Of a DNA stretch of 7,256 nt, positions 1 through 6,136 are shown piece after piece. Numbering within the stretch: the stretch's first letter is position 1; every line of letters begins with the position of its first letter. Below the pieces are notes generated by a model. It was not told where the DNA came from, searched no databases, and saw only the letters and a program-made list of their open reading frames with translations. Source of the DNA: Acidocella sp. 35-58-6 (GTDB taxonomy: Bacteria > Pseudomonadota > Alphaproteobacteria > Acetobacterales > Acetobacteraceae); the NCBI GenBank assembly GCA_002281005.1, contig NCFD01000054.1, positions 1 to 7,256 of the forward strand, written 5' to 3'. The translations under genes were made by a program, and so were the position numbers.

Positions 1-39
1 GCCGCGCTCAGCAGCGACTTTTGCAAGGTCCTTGGCCAT
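1..39 (-). CDS. N-terminal 13 codons of a probable gamma-glutamylmethylamide synthetase / glutamine synthetase-like protein (partial)
   Basis: Only the first 13 residues (MAKDLAKVAAERG) are inside the window; the frame is open to the left edge. The ATG lies 5 bp after the mgsC stop, and an AGGGA ribosome binding site sits at 50-54 inside the last mgsC codons with a 10-base spacer, so the start is well supported. The short amphipathic opening resembles the start of GlnT/GmaS-type glutamine synthetases, and such a gene commonly follows glxBCD/mgsABC. If so, the enzyme would ligate methylamine to glutamate with ATP, giving gamma-glutamylmethylamide, the substrate for the genes just upstream. That a gene starts here is seen in the sequence; its identity is inferred mainly from context, because no catalytic motif is visible. 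Confidence 0.6.
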   Translation of the reverse strand, partial: MAKDLAKVAAERG

Positions 40-44
40 GTATT

Positions 45-1385
45 TTAAATCCCTGTTTTTCCTGGATACCAATCCGTTCCCGCCAGTGGTATCTGCGCCA
101 TCGCGGCGGCTTCAATGGTCAGCGCCACCAGATCCTCGGGTTCCAAATTATGCAAATGACTTTTACCGCAGGCGCGGGCGATGGCCTGCGCCTCTAACGT
201 CAGAACCGAGAGGTAATTTGCCAGTCGGCGTCCGGCCTTTACCGGGTCCAGCCGCGCCGCCAATACCGGGTCCTGCGTGGTAATGCCGGCGGGGTCGCGG
301 CCTTCATGCCAGTCATCGTAACATCCAGCGGTGGAGCCAAGCTTTTGATATTCCGACTCCCACTCCGGCGCGTTATCGCCAATCGCAATCAGCGCCGCCG
401 TGCCAATCGCCACGGCATCAGCTCCCAGCGCCAGCGCCTTTGCAACGTCTGCACCAGAGCGGATACCGCCCGAGACGATCAACTGCACTTTGCGATGCAA
501 GCCCAAATCCTGTAGCGCCTTCACCGCCGGGCGAATCGCCGCCAGAATTGGCAAGCCGACATGCTCAATGAAAACCTCCTGCGTGGCAGCGGTGCCGCCT
601 TGCATACCATCGAGCACCACCACATCAGCACCGGCTTTCACCGCCAGCGCTGTGTCGTAATAGGGCCTGCTCGCGCCTACCTTGATATAAATCGGCTTTT
701 CCCAATTGGTCAGTTCGCGCAGTTCCAGAATCTTGATTTCCAGATCATCGGGGCCGGTCCAATCAGGGTGGCGGCAGGCGGAACGCTGGTCGATGCCTTC
801 GGGTAAATTCCGCATCTGCGCCACACGCGGCGAAATTTTTTGCCCCAGCAACATGCCGCCACCGCCCGGCTTGGCACCTTGGCCGATCACCACTTCAATC
901 GCGTCAGCTTTGCGCAAGTCGGCTAGGTTCATGCCATAGCGCGACGGCAGATATTGATAGATCAATGTCTGCGAATGGCCACGCTCCTCGGGTGTCATGC
1001 CGCCATCGCCGGTGGTTGTAGAAGTGCCTGCCAGGGTCGCGCCCCGGCCCAGGGCTTCCTTCGCCTGACCCGATAATGCGCCAAATGACATGCCGGCAAT
1101 GGTAACGGGTATTTTCAAATGGATGGGCTTGCTGGCAAAGCGGGTGCCCAGCACCACATCGGTGCCGCAGCGTTCCCGGTAACCCTCCAGCGGATAGCGC
1201 GAAACAGAGGCGCCGAGAAACAGCAAATCATCAAAATGCGGCAGCTTGCGTTTGGTGCCACCACCACGAATATCGTAAATTCCTGTTGCGGCGGCGCGTT
1301 GAATTTCGGCGATAGAGTATTCGTCGAAGGTCGCTGATTTGCGCGGCGGCGTGCGCGGAATATGCGGGCCGGAGGAATCGTTCAT
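45..1385 (-). CDS. mgsC: FMN-binding glutamate synthase-family protein, NMG synthase subunit C (MgsC/GlxD)
   Basis: A 446-residue protein matching the FMN-binding central domain of glutamate synthase (TIM barrel), as a free-standing subunit. Visible hallmarks are MSFGALSGQAKEA near residues 99-111, the glycine-rich QGAKPGGGGMLLG at 169-181, KVGASRPYYDTALAVKAGADVVVLDGMQGG from about 236 to 264, and SGGIRSGADVAKALALGADAVAIGTA at 305-330, the last typical of the flavin phosphate-binding end of the barrel. The ammonia or methylamine released from the amidotransferase subunit would react here with 2-oxoglutarate, and reduced FMN would complete N-methylglutamate (or glutamate) formation. In the region that in glutamate synthases carries the [3Fe-4S] cysteines, this protein reads LGSTAGCYDDWHEGRDPAGITTQ, with a single cysteine (C355). 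The start is ATG 1385, which shares its A with the mgsB TGA stop and has an AGGGG site 7 bases upstream. Rhizobial homologues are called GlxD. The family is certain; the substrate is inferred from neighbours. Confidence 0.9.
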   Translation of the reverse strand: MNDSSGPHIPRTPPRKSATFDEYSIAEIQRAAATGIYDIRGGGTKRKLPHFDDLLFLGASVSRYPLEGYRERCGTDVVLGTRFASKPIHLKIPVTIAGMSFGALSGQAKEALGRGATLAGTSTTTGDGGMTPEERGHSQTLIYQYLPSRYGMNLADLRKADAIEVVIGQGAKPGGGGMLLGQKISPRVAQMRNLPEGIDQRSACRHPDWTGPDDLEIKILELRELTNWEKPIYIKVGASRPYYDTALAVKAGADVVVLDGMQGGTAATQEVFIEHVGLPILAAIRPAVKALQDLGLHRKVQLIVSGGIRSGADVAKALALGADAVAIGTAALIAIGDNAPEWESEYQKLGSTAGCYDDWHEGRDPAGITTQDPVLAARLDPVKAGRRLANYLSVLTLEAQAIARACGKSHLHNLEPEDLVALTIEAAAMAQIPLAGTDWYPGKTGI

Positions 1386-2104
1386 CAATAAGCCCCTGCG
1401 TTATCAACATGGAAATGATATAGAGTGCGGGCCGAGCCATAGAGTTTGAAATCATCAGGGTCAGCTTGCGCACCGGCACGATGCAACAGGTCAATCAATA
1501 TTGATTTGTCATCTGGCGTCATCGGTTTTTCCTCGCAATCCGCACCGAGGCTTGCGGGTGTACCAGCGCAGAAAATCCGCGCTTCATATAGGCTGTCACC
1601 CAGCGCCTCCCCGGTGTCACCCAGAATCACCAAGTTACCAGACTGCGCCATGAACGCGCTCATATGGCCCACCGAGCCCTTCACGACGATGTCGATCCCC
1701 TTCATGGAAATGCCGCACCGCGCCGAGGCGTTACCATCAATAATCAGCAACCCGCCATGCGCCGTGGCACCCGCCGCCTGGCTGGCATCGCCCTTCACAT
1801 GCACGATACCCGACATCATGTTTTCCGCAACGCCGGGGCCGGCATTGCCTTCAATGGTGATCACCGCACCATCATTCATGCCAGCGCAATAATAACCAAC
1901 ATGGCCATCAATTTGAATGCTCACCGGCACCGTGACGCCAACCGCTACGGCATGTTGTCCACGCGGGTTGAGAATTTGCCATGAAGTCTGGTTGGTCTGT
2001 GGAGGCAGCGCGTGCAGGGCCACGCTTAAATCCCGCAGTTTTTCACAAGCCAAGTCAAACGTCACCGGCTCAATACGGGTCATTTGTTTTAACGCGCTGC
2101 TCAT
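1385..2104 (-). CDS. mgsB: GXGXG-domain protein, glutamate synthase alpha-helix-turn (beta-helix) domain, NMG synthase subunit B (MgsB/GlxC)
   Basis: A 239-residue protein equivalent to the C-terminal right-handed beta-helix domain of glutamate synthase. It shows the repeated hydrophobic-x-hydrophobic-x-G pattern: IQIDGHVG (about 63-70), VITIEGNAG (81-89), VHVKGDAS (101-108), LIIDGNAS (120-127), IVVKGSVG (139-146) and LVILGDTG (158-165). In large glutamate synthases this domain holds the amidotransferase and FMN domains together; here it is a separate subunit between MgsA and MgsC. No catalytic residue is expected. Start: ATG 2104 overlaps the mgsA stop in an ATGA and has GGGAG at 2113-2117 with an 8-base spacer. 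A GTG at 2119 would add five residues but lacks such a site. The gene ends in TGATG together with mgsC, so the three subunits are probably translated in a coupled, roughly equal ratio. Rhizobial name GlxC. Confidence 0.9.
   Translation of the reverse strand: MSSALKQMTRIEPVTFDLACEKLRDLSVALHALPPQTNQTSWQILNPRGQHAVAVGVTVPVSIQIDGHVGYYCAGMNDGAVITIEGNAGPGVAENMMSGIVHVKGDASQAAGATAHGGLLIIDGNASARCGISMKGIDIVVKGSVGHMSAFMAQSGNLVILGDTGEALGDSLYEARIFCAGTPASLGADCEEKPMTPDDKSILIDLLHRAGAQADPDDFKLYGSARTLYHFHVDNAGAY
1393..1397 (-). promoter_or_regulatory. Ribosome binding site of mgsC
   Basis: AGGGG on the minus strand, 7 bases before ATG 1385 and inside the end of mgsB. It favours the ATG at 1385 over the TTG one codon upstream (1388), which would be spaced only 4 bases away. 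Confidence 0.65.
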
Positions 2105-2982
2105 GCCGCACGCTCCCAAAAATAAACTTTGGCAGGCTCAGGCTCAAATAATTTGGCCTTTGAAATGCCTGGTAAATCCACCAGCGCCCGGTATTCTGAA
2201 CCGAACGCCACGTAATCATCGGTTTCGGCCATTACCGCGGGCTTGCAGGCCACTGGGTCGCGCAGCACGCCAAAGCCTGATTCCGTGCCGACAACGAACG
2301 TGTAAAACCCATCCAGCGTGTCCAGGGCTGCAGTTAACGCTTCATCCAGCTTGGCACCCTCGCGCAGCTTCCAGCTTAAAAAACCAGCGGCCACTTCGGT
2401 ATCGTTTTGAGTCTCAAATCGCATATTTTCACGAATTAGGGTCCGGCGAATGTCGTTATGGTTAGACAATGAGCCGTTGTGTACCAAACATTGGTCAGGC
2501 CCGGTGGAAAACGGGTGCGCCCCTTGTGTTGTGACGGCTGATTCGGTGGCCATACGCGTATGGGCAATGGCATGGCTGCCCGACATGCCAGCCAAACCAA
2601 AGCGCGTTGAAACCAGCGCCGGTAAACCGACCCCTTTAAACAATTCCATTCTGGTCCCGCTGGCAACGATATCCACCGTGGGGTACGAGGCCTGAAGAGT
2701 GCGCCGTACCTCGGCTTCACGCGCTATCGGGACACTTATAACGGCATGATCATCACGTACCGTTGCACCCACCTGCAGTGCGTGACCCAGGGCTGCGAAA
2801 TCAAATCCAACAGGCGCCCGTAGCGTGACCTTAACGAAGCCGGCGGTGCCGTCACCATAAACGGCGAACCCGGCGCTATCAGGGCCGCGGTCCGTTAATA
2901 CCTCCAGCATTGCTGCTGTCATGGCGCCCAGTTCAGGCTCCAAAGCTCGATTTTTAAGAAACAATCCGGCTATGCCGCACAT
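2101..2982 (-). CDS. mgsA: Class II glutamine amidotransferase, NMG synthase subunit A (MgsA/GlxB)
   Basis: A 293-residue N-terminal-nucleophile (class II, PurF/GltB-type) amidotransferase domain as a stand-alone subunit. The sequence begins MCGIAGLF, so Cys2 becomes the catalytic N-terminal residue after methionine removal. Other family marks are RGPDSAG (32-38), HTRMATES (141-148), the oxyanion/nucleophile-loop motif HNGSLSNH (168-175), NDTE (193-196) and RDPVACKP (241-248). It would hydrolyse an amide (gamma-glutamylmethylamide in the NMG pathway, glutamine in ordinary glutamate synthase) and channel the amine to MgsC. It is the first gene of the synthase block, 95 bp after the regulator, and has its own likely promoter at 3013-3041. 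Upstream of the ATG only a weak TAGG resembles a ribosome binding site, but the MCG start is obligatory for the family. Function is certain at family level; use of the methylamide is inferred from the adjacent dehydrogenase genes. Confidence 0.92.
   Translation of the reverse strand: MCGIAGLFLKNRALEPELGAMTAAMLEVLTDRGPDSAGFAVYGDGTAGFVKVTLRAPVGFDFAALGHALQVGATVRDDHAVISVPIAREAEVRRTLQASYPTVDIVASGTRMELFKGVGLPALVSTRFGLAGMSGSHAIAHTRMATESAVTTQGAHPFSTGPDQCLVHNGSLSNHNDIRRTLIRENMRFETQNDTEVAAGFLSWKLREGAKLDEALTAALDTLDGFYTFVVGTESGFGVLRDPVACKPAVMAETDDYVAFGSEYRALVDLPGISKAKLFEPEPAKVYFWERAA
2113..2117 (-). promoter_or_regulatory. Ribosome binding site of mgsB
   Basis: GGGAG on the minus strand, 8 bases before ATG 2104 and inside the end of mgsA. 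It decides the start of mgsB in favour of the ATG that overlaps the mgsA stop. Confidence 0.7.
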
Positions 2983-3012
2983 GCGCGAAACCTATCAAAT
3001 ATGACGATTTGA

Positions 3013-3041
3013 ATGTTAGCCAGCATATCGGGCTTCGTCAA
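3013..3041 (-). promoter_or_regulatory. Predicted sigma-70-type promoter of mgsABC
   Basis: On the minus strand, TTGACG (3041-3036, five of six consensus bases) is followed after exactly 17 bases by TAACAT (3018-3013, four of six). The expected transcription start is near 3006, which leaves a leader of roughly 25 bases before the mgsA ATG. It lies in the only spacer between the regulator and the synthase genes, and a perfect inverted repeat abuts its -35 box. Seen by eye; no transcript data. Confidence 0.6.
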
Positions 3042-3068
3042 CTGATAAGAATAATCAATTCTTATCAG
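3042..3068. repeat. Perfect 11-bp inverted repeat with 5-bp spacer; candidate operator of mgsABC
   Basis: The arms CTGATAAGAAT (3042-3052) and ATTCTTATCAG (3058-3068) are exact reverse complements separated by AATCA. The repeat touches the -35 box of the predicted mgsA promoter, and its centre (3055) is about 49 bases before the estimated start of transcription, a position more typical of an activator site than of a blocking repressor site. It is AT-rich, and on the minus strand it is followed by TTGACG rather than a T-run, so an intrinsic terminator is unlikely. The neighbouring XRE-cupin protein is a natural candidate to bind it, but an unlinked regulator is equally possible. I noticed no second copy in the window. 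Confidence 0.65.
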
Positions 3069-3077
3069 GAAATAAAA

Positions 3078-3791
3078 TCAGCTAGGCTCGCGGGCATAGG
3101 TAATGATGGAGAGGTAGGTCATTGGCTTTACGATCAATTTTTCCGGGCCATGCGGTGCACCAGAATCAAACAGCAGCGCATCGCCAGGGGTAAGGTGGTA
3201 GGATTGATCGCCGTGGCGGTACATAACCTCGCCGGTCAGCATATAGATGAATTCGGTGCCCTCATGCTGAAACGCCGGGTACGGTGCTGCGTCCTTATGC
3301 AGGGTGATCAAATAAGGCTCTACCACCACGGCGCCGCCCAACGCGTGGCCCAGTAAGCTATATTGATGTCCGGCTTTGGTCCCGCGGCGTTCAATGATCA
3401 CACCAGTGCCCGCCTTCACAAACGAGCAATCACGCTTTTCTTCAAATGTCGAGAAAAACGTCGTTAGCGGCACATTCAAGGCGGTGGCGAGCGCCTGCAA
3501 GCTACCCAGCGACGGCGATATCTGGCCATTTTCAATTTTTGATAGCATGCCACCTGACAAGCCAGCCGCCGTCGCTAATTCAGAGACCGTAATCCCAACG
3601 CGGCGGCGCAACTGGCGCACCTGCACGCCAATGGCCTGCTCCAGCGTCAGGTCGGAAACAGCGGCTGCGCTTGAACCGGTCATATAAACTTCGGCCGCAG
3701 CCTCCGGTAATCCGGCTTCGCTCAATGCATCCGCCAAAGGTGTTTTAACGATTTTCAGCGGGTTAGACTTAGCTTGGGGCCGCGACGGCAT
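3078..3791 (-). CDS. XRE-family transcriptional regulator with C-terminal cupin domain
   Basis: A 237-residue DNA-binding regulator. Residues 1-52 are an extension with no recognised motif. Residues 56-115 are a helix-turn-helix of the XRE/HTH_3 type (VRQLRRRVGITVSELATAAGLSGGMLSKIENGQISPSLGSLQALATAL). Residues 160-235 are a cupin_2 sensor domain with QHEGTEFIYMLTGEV (175-189) and LTPGDALLFDSGAPHG (200-215). Likely metal ligands are H176, E180 and H214; the first histidine of the usual HxH pair is F174. The cytoplasmic XRE-cupin class usually controls neighbouring catabolic genes in response to a small molecule. Here it separates the dehydrogenase/folate block from the synthase block, so methylamine, gamma-glutamylmethylamide or N-methylglutamate are plausible effectors (inference). 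Start ATG 3791 has GAGGAG at 3800-3805, spaced 8 bases; an internal ATG at 3683 lacks a comparable site. Gaps of 90 and 95 bp on either side set it apart from the tightly packed neighbours. Confidence 0.9.
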   Translation of the reverse strand: MPSRPQAKSNPLKIVKTPLADALSEAGLPEAAAEVYMTGSSAAAVSDLTLEQAIGVQVRQLRRRVGITVSELATAAGLSGGMLSKIENGQISPSLGSLQALATALNVPLTTFFSTFEEKRDCSFVKAGTGVIIERRGTKAGHQYSLLGHALGGAVVVEPYLITLHKDAAPYPAFQHEGTEFIYMLTGEVMYRHGDQSYHLTPGDALLFDSGAPHGPEKLIVKPMTYLSIITYAREPS

Positions 3792-3826
3792 TCTGCAATC
3801 TCCTCAACCTCACGTATTATGACGAA

Positions 3827-3856
3827 AAAATACAAAAAGCCCAGTGTCGATTGCAA
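3827..3856 (-). promoter_or_regulatory. Weak candidate promoter of the XRE-cupin gene
   Basis: In the 90-bp spacer between folD and the regulator the minus strand shows TTGCAA (3856-3851) and TATTTT (3832-3827), 18 bases apart, each matching four of six consensus positions. A CATAAT at 3821-3816 is a better -10 but has no -35 partner. The spacer is AT-rich and unusually long for this gene array, which favours some promoter here, but the exact boxes are uncertain. Confidence 0.25.
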
Positions 3857-3881
3857 TTTAGAGACGAAATTAGTCTATTAT

Positions 3882-4763
3882 TTAACCAGCGCCCTCAATT
3901 CTTTTTGCGGCTGTCAGTGTGTTGCGTAGCAAACAGGCAATTGTCATGGGGCCAACGCCGCCGGGAACTGGCGTAATTCGTCCGGCGATCCCCTGGGCTT
4001 CGTCGAATGCGACATCGCCCACCAACTTGGTTTTGCCAGCAGCGGCGGGAACCCGGTTGATCCCGACATCGATAACGGTGGCACCGGGCTTGATCCAGTG
4101 GCCCTTGATCATTTCCGGGCGCCCAACAGCGGCCACCAGAATATCGGCGCCTCTGCAAATTTCAGCCAAATTACGGCTGCGGGAGTGCGCGATCGTGACT
4201 GTGCAGTTCTGCGCCAGCAGAAGTTGTGCCACCGGCTTGCCAACAATGTTAGAGCGTCCCACCACCACGGCGTTCAAGCCGGATAAGTCGCCTAACGCTT
4301 CGGTAAGAAGCATCACGCACCCCAGTGGCGTGCAAGGCACCAATCCTGGCAAACCTACCGCCAAACGACCCGCATTAATGATATGAAAACCATCAACATC
4401 CTTGTCAGGGTTGATGGTATCCAGCACCTTCGATGAATCGATATGTCCTGGCAGGGGCAGTTGCACCAGAATACCGTGCACCTTGGGGTCAGCGTTCAAT
4501 TGTTTAACCAGCGCAATCAGTTCGGGCTCAGGGGTTTCAGCCGGCAGCTTGAACTCCAATGAGTGCATGCCCGCCAGCACGGTTTGTTTGGCTTTGTTAC
4601 GCACATAAACCTGACTTGCCGCATCCTCCCCAACCAGCACCACCGCCAAACCTGGTTGAATGCCCCGTGAGGCCCTCAAACCAGCCACATCGGCACGAAT
4701 GCTCTCCACTAACCCGGCTGCAAACGCCTTGCCGTCGATGATTTTGGTTTCGATTTGACTCAC
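3882..4763 (-). CDS. folD: Bifunctional methylene-THF dehydrogenase / methenyl-THF cyclohydrolase
   Basis: A 293-residue FolD, a normal family length. It oxidises 5,10-methylene-THF with NADP to methenyl-THF and hydrolyses that to 10-formyl-THF in the cytoplasm. The N-terminal catalytic domain shows YVRNKAK with Y53 and K57, GILVQLPLP with Q101, and DKDVDGFH with D124, matching the Tyr-Lys-Gln-Asp set of E. coli FolD. The nucleotide-binding domain shows [12 protein letters not shown] (166-177) and the family signature [10 protein letters not shown] (265-274). The start is GTG 4763, forming a 4-bp GTGA overlap with the purU stop, which implies translational coupling. The following gap of 90 bp suggests the operon may end or weaken here, though no clear hairpin terminator is visible. 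In this setting it probably handles methyl carbon from N-methylglutamate; a second housekeeping folD elsewhere in the genome is possible. Confidence 0.95.
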   Translation of the reverse strand: MSQIETKIIDGKAFAAGLVESIRADVAGLRASRGIQPGLAVVLVGEDAASQVYVRNKAKQTVLAGMHSLEFKLPAETPEPELIALVKQLNADPKVHGILVQLPLPGHIDSSKVLDTINPDKDVDGFHIINAGRLAVGLPGLVPCTPLGCVMLLTEALGDLSGLNAVVVGRSNIVGKPVAQLLLAQNCTVTIAHSRSRNLAEICRGADILVAAVGRPEMIKGHWIKPGATVIDVGINRVPAAAGKTKLVGDVAFDEAQGIAGRITPVPGGVGPMTIACLLRNTLTAAKRIEGAG

Positions 4764-5620
4764 GGTGTGAACACCACCGTCTTTTTGCCGTTCAAAATCA
4801 CCCGGTCTTCCAGATGGTAGCGCACCGCGCGCGCCAGCACCCGGCGTTCAATGTCACGGCCTTTACGCACCAGATCATCGGGCGTGTCAGCGTGAGTGAT
4901 GCGCTCAACATCCTGCTCGATGATCGGGCCTTCATCGAGGTCGGTGGTGACATAATGCGCGGTGGCGCCAATCAATTTAACGCCGCGCGAATGGGCCTGA
5001 TGATAGGGCTTGGCACCCTTAAAGCCGGGCAAGAACGAATGGTGGATGTTAATGCATTTACCGCTCAGTTTGGCCGCCAGAGCATCAGACAGCACTTGCA
5101 TGTAACGCGCCAGCACCACCAGTTCTGATTTGGTCTCCTTCACCAGCGCCCAAATCTGACCTTCCTGCTCCATCTTGGTATCCTTGGTGATGGGCAGGTG
5201 ATGAAATGGTAGCCCCGCCATGTCGATACCGGCGAAATGTTCAGGCCCATGGTTCGAGACAATGGCAGTGGGGGTCATCGCCAGTTCACCAATGCGCCAG
5301 CGATACAGTAAATCAACCAGACAATGGTCGAACTTCGAAACCAGCAGCAGCACGCGGCGCGGGGCGGTATGGGCGTTGAGGTTCCAGTTAAAGCCGAATT
5401 GCGTGGCAATTTCGGCAAACCCGTTACGGATATCCTCGATTGGCGTCTCACCATTGATATCAAACGCGATGCGGGCGAAGAATTTGCCGGTTTCAGCATC
5501 GTCGAACTGCTGGGCTTCACGAATATCGCCGCCATTCTGATACAAATACGTTGCAACACCGGCCACAATGCCCGGGCGGTTCTGGCAGGAAAATGTCAGG
5601 ACATATTGCGACTTGGACAT
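4760..5620 (-). CDS. purU: Formyltetrahydrofolate deformylase
   Basis: A 286-residue PurU that hydrolyses 10-formyl-THF to formate and THF. Residues about 6-85 are an ACT domain ([19 protein letters not shown] and following), and residues 88-286 are a formyltransferase domain related to PurN. Catalytic signatures are [21 protein letters not shown] (190-210), giving N191 and H193, and [17 protein letters not shown] (227-243), giving D228, the expected Asn-His-Asp triad. [18 protein letters not shown] (96-113) is also typical. The ATG at 5620 is 9 bp after the mgdD stop, with an AAGG about 13 bases upstream, a rather long spacing. The gene overlaps folD by 4 bp, so the pair forms a methylene-THF to formate route directly behind the dehydrogenase genes. 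In enteric bacteria PurU balances formate and glycine pools; here a catabolic role is inferred from position. Confidence 0.94.
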   Translation of the reverse strand: MSKSQYVLTFSCQNRPGIVAGVATYLYQNGGDIREAQQFDDAETGKFFARIAFDINGETPIEDIRNGFAEIATQFGFNWNLNAHTAPRRVLLLVSKFDHCLVDLLYRWRIGELAMTPTAIVSNHGPEHFAGIDMAGLPFHHLPITKDTKMEQEGQIWALVKETKSELVVLARYMQVLSDALAAKLSGKCINIHHSFLPGFKGAKPYHQAHSRGVKLIGATAHYVTTDLDEGPIIEQDVERITHADTPDDLVRKGRDIERRVLARAVRYHLEDRVILNGKKTVVFTP

Positions 5621-5629
5621 GGGTATTCA

Positions 5630-6136
5630 CTAACCTTCAAATTCACGGCAGGCTTCGATGAGCGATGCGTATAAGGACTGCGCGAAACTTCGGAAACAGG
5701 CCAGAGCGAATACCTCCCCTTCCCGCCAAAGCTGCACGGAAATATGGCCCGCCAGGGTGAGCGCCGTGCCATTGGGCGGGAACACCGTTTCATGCAGGTC
5801 AATCGGCACCAGCTTGGCCAGGGCTTCGGTGGCATGGGGGCCGGCAAGGTGAAATATCGCCCGGCCATCGGTTTGGTCGGTTATGGCAGCGTACGGGCGG
5901 GCCGCGGCCAGAGAAGCCGGTGGCGCGCCCAAAGCCAGCCAGGCTTCAGGCCCAGACCAAAGATAGCGTACATCGTTGACCACGATGCTAACGGGTGTGA
6001 GCGGCAAAGCCAAACCCAGGGCGGCTTCCAACGCCGGGACAGCATTTTTGAAGGCAGCAATGCTGACCAGCGGGCGCAAGGTGGCCACGCTGACCATCGG
6101 CGTGGCAGGATACGTAAAACTCTCAGCCTCAAGCAT
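5630..6136 (-). CDS. mgdD: Sarcosine oxidase gamma-type subunit, probable N-methylglutamate dehydrogenase subunit D (MgdD/SoxG)
   Basis: A 168-residue protein of the sarcosine oxidase gamma family, somewhat short for the family (often about 180-200). Supporting features are its place directly after the alpha subunit and its GcvT-like fold signs: VSIVVNDVRYLWSGPEAWLAL (about 49-69), GRAIFHLAGPHATEALAKLVPIDLH (91-115) and a C-terminal segment FALACFRSFAQSLYASLIEAC (143-163) typical of the gamma subunit end. It is a structural subunit of the heterotetrameric enzyme that oxidises N-methylglutamate or sarcosine. The start is ATG 6136, overlapping the alpha stop by 8 bp, with GGGGAG 8 bases upstream; the longer open frame up to 6391 is only a shadow of the alpha gene. 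The Mgd name is chosen because mgsABC lies in the same cluster; SoxG is the alternative. Confidence 0.82.
   Translation of the reverse strand: MLEAESFTYPATPMVSVATLRPLVSIAAFKNAVPALEAALGLALPLTPVSIVVNDVRYLWSGPEAWLALGAPPASLAAARPYAAITDQTDGRAIFHLAGPHATEALAKLVPIDLHETVFPPNGTALTLAGHISVQLWREGEVFALACFRSFAQSLYASLIEACREFEG

Noticed and set aside
45..1388. TTG start at 1388 for mgsC
   Set aside because: The ATG one codon later has better spacing to AGGGG and is the better codon.
1385..2119. GTG start at 2119 for mgsB
   Set aside because: ATG 2104 has GGGAG at 8-base spacing and an ATGA overlap with mgsA; the five extra residues have no support.
1917..2465. Plus-strand open frames such as 1917-2465, 3919-4386 and 5976-6491
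   Set aside because: They lie opposite genes with clear family motifs, show no recognisable domain themselves, and are arginine/proline/alanine-rich shadows.
45..2982. Ordinary assimilatory glutamate synthase
   Set aside because: That enzyme has fused large-subunit domains and a GltD partner; here the domains are separate genes beside sarcosine oxidase-type subunits, matching mgs/glx loci.
3042..3068. Inverted repeat as an intrinsic terminator of the regulator gene
   Set aside because: The stem is AT-rich and is not followed by a T-run on the minus strand; a promoter -35 box follows immediately instead.
3845..3885. Short inverted repeat AGAC-N7-GTCT in the folD-regulator spacer as an operator or terminator
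   Set aside because: Arms of only 4 bp with a 7-base gap are expected by chance in AT-rich spacer, and it does not resemble the 3042-3068 dyad.
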